A stretch of DNA of 5,906 nt from an uncultured Mycoplasmatota bacterium. Lineage in GTDB: Bacteria > Bacillota_I > Bacilli_A > RF39 > UBA660. The DNA is taken from positions 1-5,906 of the forward strand of contig CAMYRF010000070.1 in the NCBI GenBank assembly GCA_947296775.1, given 5' to 3'. Position numbers and translations under genes: made by a program. Of this stretch, positions 1 to 5,458 are shown in pieces (the stretch's first letter is position 1; the number at the start of each line of letters is the position of its first letter). The notes beneath the pieces are model-generated. The model had not been told where the DNA came from. It worked only from the letters and a program-made list of their open reading frames with translations, and searched no databases.

Positions 1-58
1 ATGTGTAGGTGCACCAGATACAGGCTGTGAAAACAATAAAGACCATAGCGGAAAATAA
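1..58 (+). CDS. 3' end of an upstream gene, product unknown (partial)
   Basis: The frame whose first full codon is at position 2 is open from the window edge and ends with TAA at 56-58. It gives an 18-residue hydrophilic tail, CVGAPDTGCENNKDHSGK, with two cysteines eight residues apart. The other two forward frames stop at positions 28-30 and 6-8, so this frame is the best candidate for the end of the preceding gene. The cysteines fit the cysteine-bearing extracytoplasmic proteins downstream, and the next gene starts 31 bp later, which suggests the same operon. The tail is too short to identify a family, and it does not resemble the C-termini of the next two genes. Confidence 0.5.
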   Translation, partial: CVGAPDTGCENNKDHSGK

Positions 59-89
59 TTAAAAGAATAAGTAAAAAGGAGGTAGCCTT

Positions 90-566
90 ATGCAACAAGG
101 AATAGGAGAAACATTTACATATAATATGATAATTCTATTTATAATCATTGTTTTTGGCATACTGGCGGCTACTCTAAGTTACTACAAAGCATATAAAGTT
201 AATAACCGAATATTAGATTCTATAGAAAAGTATGAAGGATATAATGAACCAGCAAGACAAGATATTGCAGGTAAATTAAAAACAATTGGTTATACACAGG
301 ATAATTCAGATTGTCCGCAAAGAAAAGGTATGACATTAGAGCCACAAGATGGAACTTACCTTTATTGTGTATATTACCACGTTGATGATACAGCCACTAA
401 AGATAATAGTAAAAACGATGATAATGAACCAGTTTACTATAACTATAGTGTAGCTAGTTATATCTATATCGATTTACCAATTGTTGGAAGCTTCAAAATC
501 CCAGTTTATACAAAAGGAGAAAGGACCTATAATTTCACAAATAGGCCTAGTGCAAGCGTACAATGA
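90..566 (+). CDS. Pseudopilin-like membrane-anchored protein, copy 1
   Basis: This 158-residue protein has a short N-terminus, one strongly hydrophobic segment at about residues 12-30, and a basic, helical stretch just after it (YKAYKVNNRILDSIEKYEG, 32-50). A polar, probably extracytoplasmic domain follows, with two cysteines (C75, C93) that could form a disulfide. It ends with an aromatic beta-like part containing YIYIDLPIVGSFKIPV (124-139). The architecture of one N-terminal helix plus a small globular domain recalls type IV pseudopilins and TadE-type minor pilins. However, no prepilin peptidase site is visible, so the family assignment is structural analogy only. The start is supported by AAAGGAGGT at 75-83, six bases before the ATG. 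The next gene is a paralog that overlaps this stop codon. I infer a minor subunit of an envelope machine. Confidence 0.85.
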   Translation: MQQGIGETFTYNMIILFIIIVFGILAATLSYYKAYKVNNRILDSIEKYEGYNEPARQDIAGKLKTIGYTQDNSDCPQRKGMTLEPQDGTYLYCVYYHVDDTATKDNSKNDDNEPVYYNYSVASYIYIDLPIVGSFKIPVYTKGERTYNFTNRPSASVQ

Positions 567-1087
567 AAGAATCGATAAGTAATGCCATGCTTTTCTATAT
601 AATAATTACATTTGTTGTAATATTAATTATGTTCTTTGTAGGATCATTAAGCTATTCAAAAGCTTATAAAGTAAAAAACAAAATTATAGAGGAAATAGAA
701 AAAGAAGCTGAACTTCCATCTAACCCAATTGATACATATACTGCAGCAACACAAGCCTATGATAATGCTGCAGAAAATATCGAAACTTGGTTAGCTGCAG
801 GAGGAGAAAACGGAACTGGAATTGGTTACCGTCCAATTACAGGCTTAGCAAGCCATAGAGATAATTGTAACAGCGATAAAGGTACGCTAGTAAGTGGTAG
901 TAGTAAATACCAATACTGCGTATATAAAATAGATACATGTGATAAGGGCAACGGTACCAATAAAGAACGCTGTGGTGTTTATTACAGAGTTACAACCTTT
1001 ATGTTTTTTGATATTCCTGTAATCGGAGAATTATTAAAAATCCCAGTTAATGGAGAAACAATTACATTTACTCAAATAGACAGTTAG
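563..1087 (+). CDS. Pseudopilin-like membrane-anchored protein, copy 2 (paralog of copy 1)
   Basis: This 174-residue paralog of the preceding protein keeps the same order of parts. It has a hydrophobic helix at about 10-28, then SLSYSKAYKVKNKIIEEIEK (28-47, against TLSYYKAYKVNNRILDSIEK in copy 1), an IGY motif (87-89), a YCVY motif (118-121), and the end motif FFDIPVIGELLKIPVNGET (148-166). It differs by an extra stretch of roughly 20-25 residues after the membrane-proximal helix and by four cysteines (C102, C119, C126, C137) instead of two, enough for two disulfides. The ATG overlaps the previous stop (ATGA at 563-566), and no good Shine-Dalgarno sequence precedes it. Translation is therefore probably coupled to copy 1, and the pair is likely made in equal amounts. 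The two may form a heteromeric minor pilin or scaffold; that is inference. Confidence 0.85.
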   Translation: MKESISNAMLFYIIITFVVILIMFFVGSLSYSKAYKVKNKIIEEIEKEAELPSNPIDTYTAATQAYDNAAENIETWLAAGGENGTGIGYRPITGLASHRDNCNSDKGTLVSGSSKYQYCVYKIDTCDKGNGTNKERCGVYYRVTTFMFFDIPVIGELLKIPVNGETITFTQIDS

Positions 1088-1102
1088 AAAAAGGAGGTCA
1101 AT

Positions 1103-2107
1103 ATGAACGTAATAGTTGCAAATAAATATAGAGATGCATTGGCAGACTTAGATATTGATGTAATAAAATCATTAGAAGGAGAATTTTCAGTTGATGAAAT
1201 AGTTGACACTTTTAAAAATTTCTTCTTCCAAAGAATGATCCTAGACATTACTGCGTTAAAAAATTATAAAGACATCAAAACATTACAAAAATTATCTCTA
1301 TCATTAGATATGGACCGTTTGATATTACTTTTAGATGGATCTCCAGAAGTAACAAGCCCTGAGTATTTATCTGATTTAATATCAATGCGTATTTATAACT
1401 TCACAATGAATGCTGAAGGAGTTACTTATTTATACAATAACCCTAATAGTTACCGTGATGTTGCTCAGTATCATCAATTAGATACAACCCATGATTCTAG
1501 TACAGGACCAGTCGCACCAACGCAAGTATATACAGAATCGGCTAAAGCCACAGTTATAGGTATTAAAAACATAACTGAAGAAGCAGGTGCTACGACACTT
1601 AGATATATCATGAAAAAACAATTAGAAAGAAACTATAATGTAGTTGCTTTAGAATTAGACAAACGTGATTTTATGTATTTTGGTGATAAAAATATGCACA
1701 GTATTGCATCACAAGAATTAGGAAATAATCTATCAAAATATAGTAGCAGTGATGTAATTTTAGTAGATATTAATAATAGTCCTTCTGCCGAAGGATTAGT
1801 AAAAGAAACTATTTACTTAATTGAACCATCTAAAATAAAACTTAATAAGCTTTTATCTAGAAACCCAAAAGCATTTGAACCATATAGAAACAAACGCTTA
1901 GTGTTAAATAAAAGCCTGCTAAGTAATCATGATATTTTAGATTTCGAATATGAAACAAATACAAAAATCTTCTACAGTTTACCACCATTATATGATCAAG
2001 AAAATGGTAATAGTACGCTTGATTCATTCTTGGTAAAACTAGGTTTTGTAAAACAAAATGATGAAACAGAAGAAAAGAAAAAAGGCCTATTTGATTTATT
2101 CAAATAG
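1103..2107 (+). CDS. TadZ/CpaE-like pilus-assembly protein (receiver-like domain plus MinD-like ATPase fold)
   Basis: This is a cytoplasmic protein of 334 residues in two halves. Residues 1-115 look like a receiver-type alpha/beta domain: MNVIVANKY as first strand, RMILDITAL (44-52) with D48 where a receiver acidic residue would sit, RLILLLDGS (72-80), and IYNFTMNAEGVTYL (97-110). After a polar linker (about 125-146), residues 148-315 look like a SIMIBI/MinD-type NTPase. They contain TVIGIKNITEEAGATTL (150-166), then VVALELDKRDF (180-190), DVILVDINN (217-225) in the Walker B position, and RLVLNKSLLS (265-274). CpaE/TadZ proteins typically carry KGGVGATT; here GATT is kept but the preceding KGG is replaced, so ATPase activity is doubtful. 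TadZ/CpaE proteins place Tad pili in the cell. AAGGAGGT at 1091-1098 sets the start. It is the last gene of its operon. Confidence 0.8.
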   Translation: MNVIVANKYRDALADLDIDVIKSLEGEFSVDEIVDTFKNFFFQRMILDITALKNYKDIKTLQKLSLSLDMDRLILLLDGSPEVTSPEYLSDLISMRIYNFTMNAEGVTYLYNNPNSYRDVAQYHQLDTTHDSSTGPVAPTQVYTESAKATVIGIKNITEEAGATTLRYIMKKQLERNYNVVALELDKRDFMYFGDKNMHSIASQELGNNLSKYSSSDVILVDINNSPSAEGLVKETIYLIEPSKIKLNKLLSRNPKAFEPYRNKRLVLNKSLLSNHDILDFEYETNTKIFYSLPPLYDQENGNSTLDSFLVKLGFVKQNDETEEKKKGLFDLFK

Positions 2108-2115
2108 ACCTTTTT
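2081..2115 (+). terminator. Rho-independent terminator closing the TadZ-like operon, probably bidirectional
   Basis: A 14-position stem (2081-2094 with 2100-2113) encloses the five-base loop TTTAT. The arms are AAAGGCCTATTTGA and TCAAATAGACCTTT, with a single C-A mismatch at 2086/2108. A run of T follows on the plus strand (2111-2115). On the minus strand the stem is followed by the complement of the A-rich run at about 2071-2083, so it can also end the convergent nuclease gene that stops at 2146. The hairpin lies inside the last codons of the TadZ-like gene (encoding the KGLFDLFK end) and spans its stop codon. Confidence 0.8.
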
Positions 2116-2145
2116 ATAATAATTAAAAGTAACAATGTAGAAAAA

Positions 2146-3024
2146 TTATTTTAATTCTTCTAATTCTGTTTCACTTAATCCTGTAACTTTAATTACAAAA
2201 TCAATATCTACGTCTTCCTTAATCATATTCTTAGCAATTTCCCTTTGCTTTTCTTTGGAACCTTGAACAAGCCCTTGTTCAAGGCCTTCTTCTTTACCAG
2301 CATTAAAACTATTCTTCTTCATTTGATTTTCTACTAAGGCATCAAGTTTTTCCTTTTCCCATTCGTGTAATATAAAATTATCTTTACTCATCATAACCAC
2401 ATCCCTTATAAATTTATTCCTTTCATTAGGTGTGAGTATTTCATCTAATATATCATAAAGTTCAGTAAAATCTTCTGCTGTAAGCATCGCAAGCCATATA
2501 TCAGATTTTTCTTTAGTACCTTTATTATAAAATAAATACCTATAATAAGCAAGAAATTTTACTACAACTTTTTTGTTTTCATTATATATTTTTCCTGTAT
2601 TTATTCCGTAAGGAACAATTACATCTTCGCCAAATACCACTTGTTTTTCCATCGCATTTAAGTTAAGCTGATATAAAAATTTTTCATCTAATAATTTATA
2701 CTCATCTCCTTTTTCTAAAAGAAGACTATTTGCTTTATCTACATACATTAAATTCCGAAGTTTTATATCTTCAAAATATTTACTATTCATTTCAATATCG
2801 ATATGAATATTTTTATTTAATACAACATATACATCTAGTGTCTTTTGATATTCATTACTATTAGTTTTTGTTAACTCATTTGGGTTAATTTTCATCTTAC
2901 ACTTTTTAGGATCAACTATTCTTTCTAAGTCTAAAACTTCAAATAAAAATTGTTTAAGAATTTTGGGATTAAGTTCGAATACTCTTTTAAAAGAAAAATC
3001 ATAAGTTAAAGGAACCATTTTCAT
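2146..3024 (-). CDS. Rpn family recombination-promoting nuclease / PD-(D/E)XK putative transposase
   Basis: The protein has 292 residues from the ATG at 3024. The early TYDFSFKRVFELNPKILKQFL (7-27) and the core LDVYVVLNKNIHIDIEMN (63-80) are typical of the Rpn/PD-(D/E)XK transposase-like family. D64 and E78 are the likely metal ligands, with N80 where relatives usually have glutamine (IEMQ); R90 follows as in the family. The end has the usual glycine-spaced helix (GKEEGLEQGLVQGSKEKQ, 243-260) and the tail TGLSETELEELK. Family members cut DNA and promote RecA-independent recombination. In-frame sequence upstream of the ATG looks coding (IKYDFTRKDLEKLSEE just before MKMVPL), so the ancestral start was probably at 3087, now ATA. 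The gene runs against its neighbours and has no clear link to the secretion-like genes. Confidence 0.88.
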   Translation of the reverse strand: MKMVPLTYDFSFKRVFELNPKILKQFLFEVLDLERIVDPKKCKMKINPNELTKTNSNEYQKTLDVYVVLNKNIHIDIEMNSKYFEDIKLRNLMYVDKANSLLLEKGDEYKLLDEKFLYQLNLNAMEKQVVFGEDVIVPYGINTGKIYNENKKVVVKFLAYYRYLFYNKGTKEKSDIWLAMLTAEDFTELYDILDEILTPNERNKFIRDVVMMSKDNFILHEWEKEKLDALVENQMKKNSFNAGKEEGLEQGLVQGSKEKQREIAKNMIKEDVDIDFVIKVTGLSETELEELK

Positions 3025-3105
3025 TTCTTCACTTAATTTTTCTAAATCCTTTCTTGTAAAATCATATTTAATATTTTTATCGTTTATATTACATCATCCT
3101 TTCCT
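3025..3105 (-). promoter_or_regulatory. Shine-Dalgarno site and likely ancestral 5' end of the nuclease gene, with ATA at the start position
   Basis: Reading the minus strand, AGGAAAGG (3105-3098) is a strong ribosome binding site. Ten bases on, in frame with the nuclease, stands ATA (3087-3085), followed by 20 more sense codons up to the ATG at 3024. The codons before that ATG read YDFTRKDLEKLSEE, which look like real protein, whereas the ATG itself has no good binding site. The first ATGs after the site (3097 and 3094) are in another frame and meet TAA at once. Either an AUA start is used, or the ATG has mutated and translation now starts weakly at 3024. Confidence 0.5.
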
Positions 3106-3111
3106 AAATAA

Positions 3112-3124
3112 ACTATCTAGTATA
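3112..3124 (-). promoter_or_regulatory. Possible -10 element for the nuclease gene
   Basis: On the minus strand TATACT (3124-3119) matches the -10 consensus at five of six positions. It lies about 14 bases before the AGGAAAGG ribosome binding site, which would give a very short leader. No convincing -35 box is present at the right distance, so the call rests on the -10 and position only. Confidence 0.3.
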
Positions 3125-3158
3125 TTTAAAGCATCCTTTATTCTTTATTAAAAACTCC

Positions 3159-3193
3159 TATATATGAAAGGAAAAAATCACCTTTCATATATA
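3159..3193. repeat. Perfect 13-bp inverted repeat (hairpin or operator)
   Basis: The left arm TATATATGAAAGG (3159-3171) and right arm CCTTTCATATATA (3181-3193) are exact reverse complements around the nine-base spacer AAAAAATCA. On the minus strand the stem is followed by GGAG and a run of five T (3154-3150), which is weakly terminator-like. On the plus strand no T run follows. It lies about 35 bp upstream of the possible -10 of the nuclease gene. It could be a minus-strand terminator, a regulator site or the remnant of an element end. Confidence 0.6.
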
Positions 3194-3377
3194 ACATACG
3201 ATAAAAGTATAGTTAATTCCTGCAAAAAACTTAAAAAAACGCAAAAATATGCATAAATAATTTAATTTTATAGTAAATTCTAATAAATTTAATTGAAATC
3301 TCCTAAAATCATAAAACGAGAATTTAACAAATTGTTTAACTTTTACAGTTAAATAGTAAAGAAAATAACGATAAATA

Positions 3378-3406
3378 TTGACAAAAAGCCAAAAATTAAG
3401 TATCAT
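3378..3406 (+). promoter_or_regulatory. Sigma-A type promoter for the VirB2-like gene pair
   Basis: TTGACA (3378-3383, perfect -35) and TATCAT (3401-3406, one mismatch to TATAAT) are separated by 17 bases, the optimal spacing for a housekeeping promoter. Transcription would start near 3413, leaving a leader of about 23 bases that contains the GAGGAGG ribosome binding site (3418-3424) of the next gene. This shows that the second half of the locus has its own promoter and does not depend on the operon left of the nuclease gene. Confidence 0.75.
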
Positions 3407-3435
3407 TATAACATAAAGAGGAGGAAAAGAGAAAT

Positions 3436-3834
3436 ATGGAAATGTTATTAAACAATGTAGATTTAGCTAATGTTTTAGCAGTAACAATGACTGGAGCTTG
3501 TAAGGATATTCCACAACCAGTGTTCGCCGTTGTCGGAACAATTATCATGCTTATCCAAGTAGTTGTACCAATTTTATTGATTATTTGGGGTATGATCGAT
3601 TTTGCTAAAGCTGTTGTTGGTGGAGACGAAGATAAAATTAAAGCAGGACAAAAAGTATTTATCAAAAGATTAATTGCTGCTGTAATCTTGTTCTTAGTAG
3701 TTACTATTGTTAAATTGTTGCTTAACCTAGTTGGAACAATGACTGAAGATGCAGGTACTGATGGATATAAAGTCGATGATACCAGCATTTGGACTTGTGT
3801 TAACGGGTTCCTTACAGGTCAACGACCACAATAA
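3436..3834 (+). CDS. VirB2/TrbC-like two-helix membrane protein, copy 1
   Basis: This 132-residue protein has two membrane helices (about 28-52 and 77-100) joined by a charged loop, DFAKAVVGGDEDKIKAGQK (55-73), with FIKR leading into helix 2. This is the layout of VirB2/TrbC pilins of type IV secretion systems: two helices, loop inside the cell, both ends outside. One cysteine lies before helix 1 (C22) and one after helix 2 (C121, in IWTC), so they could form a disulfide outside the membrane. There is no obvious cleavable signal peptide; the N-terminus is mildly hydrophobic. GAGGAGG at 3418-3424 precedes the ATG. The next gene is a close paralog 32 bp downstream. As the first gene after a strong promoter it may be an abundant structural subunit. 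Assignment is by topology and motif, not a full-length match to a named pilin. Confidence 0.85.
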   Translation: MEMLLNNVDLANVLAVTMTGACKDIPQPVFAVVGTIIMLIQVVVPILLIIWGMIDFAKAVVGGDEDKIKAGQKVFIKRLIAAVILFLVVTIVKLLLNLVGTMTEDAGTDGYKVDDTSIWTCVNGFLTGQRPQ

Positions 3835-3866
3835 TAATATTATATTTAGAAAGGCAGGGAGTATAA

Positions 3867-4280
3867 ATGCTAGGATTATTTAATTTGTTAGATATAACAG
3901 AAAATACTACACTATGTGCTGGAATAGAAGTTCCAGATACATTATTCAACGTAGTTGCAACTATTATTAAACTTATCAAAGTAGTAGTACCAATATTATT
4001 AATTATTTGGGGAATGCTAGATTTTGCTAAATCAGTAGTTGCAAAAAAAGAAGATGATGTTAAAAAATATCAAAAGTCTTTCGTATCTAGACTTATCTCT
4101 GCTATATTAGTATTCTTAGTTATTACTATTGTTCAGCTTGTTGTAAACCTACTTGCTGGTGTTGAAAGAGAATCAAATACTGATGGTGAAAATCCAGAAG
4201 ATATTTGGTCTTGTAGTAAAAAATTCATCAATGGAGTAGAACCAAGAGATACAGCTGACGAAAACGAAACAAACAATTAA
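3867..4280 (+). CDS. VirB2/TrbC-like two-helix membrane protein, copy 2
   Basis: This 137-residue paralog of the preceding protein shares VVVPILLIIWGMxDFAK across helix 1 and the loop (39-55 here), similar helix-2 sequence (about 74-97) and an IW[ST]C end motif (113-116) followed by NG (122-123). The flanking cysteines are C17 and C116. Its loop is more lysine-rich (AKKEDDVKKYQK, 59-70), and it has an acidic, asparagine-rich tail (DTADENETNN) absent from copy 1. The ATG follows AGGGAG (3856-3861) by five bases, 32 bp after copy 1 ends, so the two are probably cotranscribed from the promoter at 3378. A terminator follows the stop at once. Two kept copies suggest either a mixed pilus or a specialised role for each. 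Confidence 0.85.
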   Translation: MLGLFNLLDITENTTLCAGIEVPDTLFNVVATIIKLIKVVVPILLIIWGMLDFAKSVVAKKEDDVKKYQKSFVSRLISAILVFLVITIVQLVVNLLAGVERESNTDGENPEDIWSCSKKFINGVEPRDTADENETNN

Positions 4281-4292
4281 GAATAAAATATG

Positions 4293-4329
4293 AAAAAGCT
4301 TCAATATTTGTTTATTGTTGCTTTTTTTT
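4293..4329 (+). terminator. Rho-independent terminator after the VirB2-like pair
   Basis: AAAAAGC (4293-4299) pairs with GCTTTTT (4320-4326), and CAATA (4302-4306) pairs with TATTG (4313-4317). A TT/TT internal bulge separates the two stem parts, and the loop is six bases. Eight T follow the final GC (4322-4329). It begins 13 bases after the stop codon of the second VirB2-like gene. The stem is AT-rich with a bulge, so readthrough into the next gene is quite possible. Confidence 0.65.
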
Positions 4330-4330
4330 A

Positions 4331-4339
4331 TGTTATAAT
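4331..4339 (+). promoter_or_regulatory. Extended -10 promoter for the secreted two-helix protein gene
   Basis: TGTTATAAT is a perfect extended -10 (TG, one base, TATAAT at 4334-4339). It begins two bases after the terminator's T run, so any -35 contact would fall inside the terminator stem. No good -35 is visible, which is common with a TGn extension. Transcription would start near 4346, about 30 bases before the ATG at 4377, with AGGGAG (4363-4368) as ribosome binding site. Confidence 0.7.
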
Positions 4340-4376
4340 GTATATGTGAAAAAATACAAAATAGGGAGTTGCTTAT

Positions 4377-5429
4377 ATGAAGAATAATATATCAAAAACA
4401 TTAGTTATTTGTTTTGTTCTGTTTTTTAGTGCGCTTTTTATAAACACAGATCAAGCTTTGGCTAACAATATAGCAGAAGTGGCCAATGGAAAAGGCTATG
4501 CAGATTGTCAATATGAAGTGGAATTTACACCAAGTAATGCAACAACAGCACAATTAAAACCATTTATCATTAGAATAACTGCTTTCCAAAATAAAAACGG
4601 AAATTATGATGCCTATGTAATTACAGCATGTGGAAATACAGAAACTAGAAATGGAAATAGTAAAACAACATTAAGTGAAAGCCAATGCTCAATAAAAAAC
4701 TTCAATGACCTTTTTTATAATAGTGCTAAGAATAAAAGTCATTTTACTACTGGAGGAAGCGGTCTAACAAATAGTGATCCACTTAACCCAAGTAATTCAA
4801 TCACATGGAAATGTCCAACAATATATGCATATGCTTCAGGTAAAAATGATATCTCAAACGAAATAGAACTAAGCTTTGAGTCAAAATCAAAACCATGGAA
4901 AAAGATGAAAAAAACAGTTAATGTATGCCCTAGTTCTGGAACTCCAACATCTCACGAGGGAGACTATGATGGTCATACAGCAAAATCAGCTGATGAACTT
5001 ATAGAAGAGAATCGTGAAGAGGCAGGATTAACTGCTGATAATGATATTAAAAAAATAAAAACGTGGGGATCAAACAACAAAAATAATGTAGGTGAATACG
5101 GAATTCAAGAAGTAGGAGATGTTTGTGGACCAATTAATAGTTATTTAGGGGAACTTATAACAACTTTCTTGTGGATTATAGATATTATAGGAATAATTTT
5201 ATTAATAATTATGACTATGGTTAATTTTATCCAGGCAATAACAGGAATGGATGATGAAAAACTTAGAAATACTTTTAAATATTTACGTAATAGAATTGTT
5301 GTAGTTATAGTATTATTACTTTTACCTGTTCTTGTAGGTTGGATTATAAATACAATAAATGAAAATAGTGGGGGAACAGTTATGATCGGTGCTGACGGTC
5401 AACCATTCTGCGGTGTAGAAAATAAATAG
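4377..5429 (+). CDS. Secreted cysteine-rich protein with a C-terminal VirB2-like two-helix module
   Basis: This 350-residue protein has three parts. Residues 1-29 form a signal peptide: MKNN, a hydrophobic core, and ALA at 27-29 as a likely signal peptidase I site. Residues 30 to about 245 form a polar outside domain with cysteines at 44, 85, 104, 146 and 184; I do not recognise it. The end repeats the two-helix module of the two preceding genes: C250, helix 1 (about 258-281), the loop NFIQAITGMDDEKLRNTFK (283-301) with YLRNR, helix 2 (about 307-326) and C345. From C250 to the loop phenylalanine F284 is 34 residues, and to R306 is 56, exactly as C22-F56-R78 in the first VirB2-like protein. 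It may be a surface-exposed or tip-type subunit, but that is inference. It has its own promoter and is followed 29 bp later by the VirB6-like gene. Confidence 0.85.
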   Translation: MKNNISKTLVICFVLFFSALFINTDQALANNIAEVANGKGYADCQYEVEFTPSNATTAQLKPFIIRITAFQNKNGNYDAYVITACGNTETRNGNSKTTLSESQCSIKNFNDLFYNSAKNKSHFTTGGSGLTNSDPLNPSNSITWKCPTIYAYASGKNDISNEIELSFESKSKPWKKMKKTVNVCPSSGTPTSHEGDYDGHTAKSADELIEENREEAGLTADNDIKKIKTWGSNNKNNVGEYGIQEVGDVCGPINSYLGELITTFLWIIDIIGIILLIIMTMVNFIQAITGMDDEKLRNTFKYLRNRIVVVIVLLLLPVLVGWIINTINENSGGTVMIGADGQPFCGVENK

Positions 5430-5458
5430 CAGATTAATAAAAAGTAAGGAGGAATAAA

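Larger units (their letters stand above)
3088..3435. other. AT-rich intergenic region between divergent genes
   Basis: About 350 bp separate the nuclease gene's probable 5' end from the first VirB2-like gene. The left part holds the nuclease ribosome binding site, its possible -10 and the 13-bp inverted repeat. The right end holds the promoter at 3378-3406. Between about 3194 and 3377 the sequence is very AT-rich, and I see no gene, RNA or riboswitch. The only structure there is a small palindrome near 3327-3337 (AACAA-A-TTGTT). The 73-codon minus-strand frame in this stretch looks like a low-complexity artefact. Confidence 0.6.

Noticed and set aside
1..30. An ATG at position 1 opening a nine-codon frame
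   Set aside because: It ends at TGA after nine codons, and the overlapping frame from position 2 gives a more plausible gene end.
563..566. TGA as tryptophan (Mycoplasma-type code 4)
   Set aside because: TGG is used for tryptophan throughout, and TGA at 564-566 ends copy 1 exactly where copy 2 begins in an ATGA overlap.
3185..3406. A 73-codon minus-strand open frame
   Set aside because: The composition is low-complexity (rich in F, Y, L, I, as AT-rich DNA gives), it has no convincing ribosome binding site, and it overlaps the well-formed promoter at 3378-3406.
3194..3435. A riboswitch or structured leader before the VirB2-like genes
   Set aside because: The promoter leaves a leader of only about 23 bases, too short for a riboswitch, and the DNA upstream of it shows only small chance palindromes.
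3396..3788. A 130-codon minus-strand open frame
   Set aside because: It is antisense to the first VirB2-like gene, which has a promoter, a ribosome binding site and a clear paralog. The antisense product is a serine/threonine/isoleucine-rich shadow.
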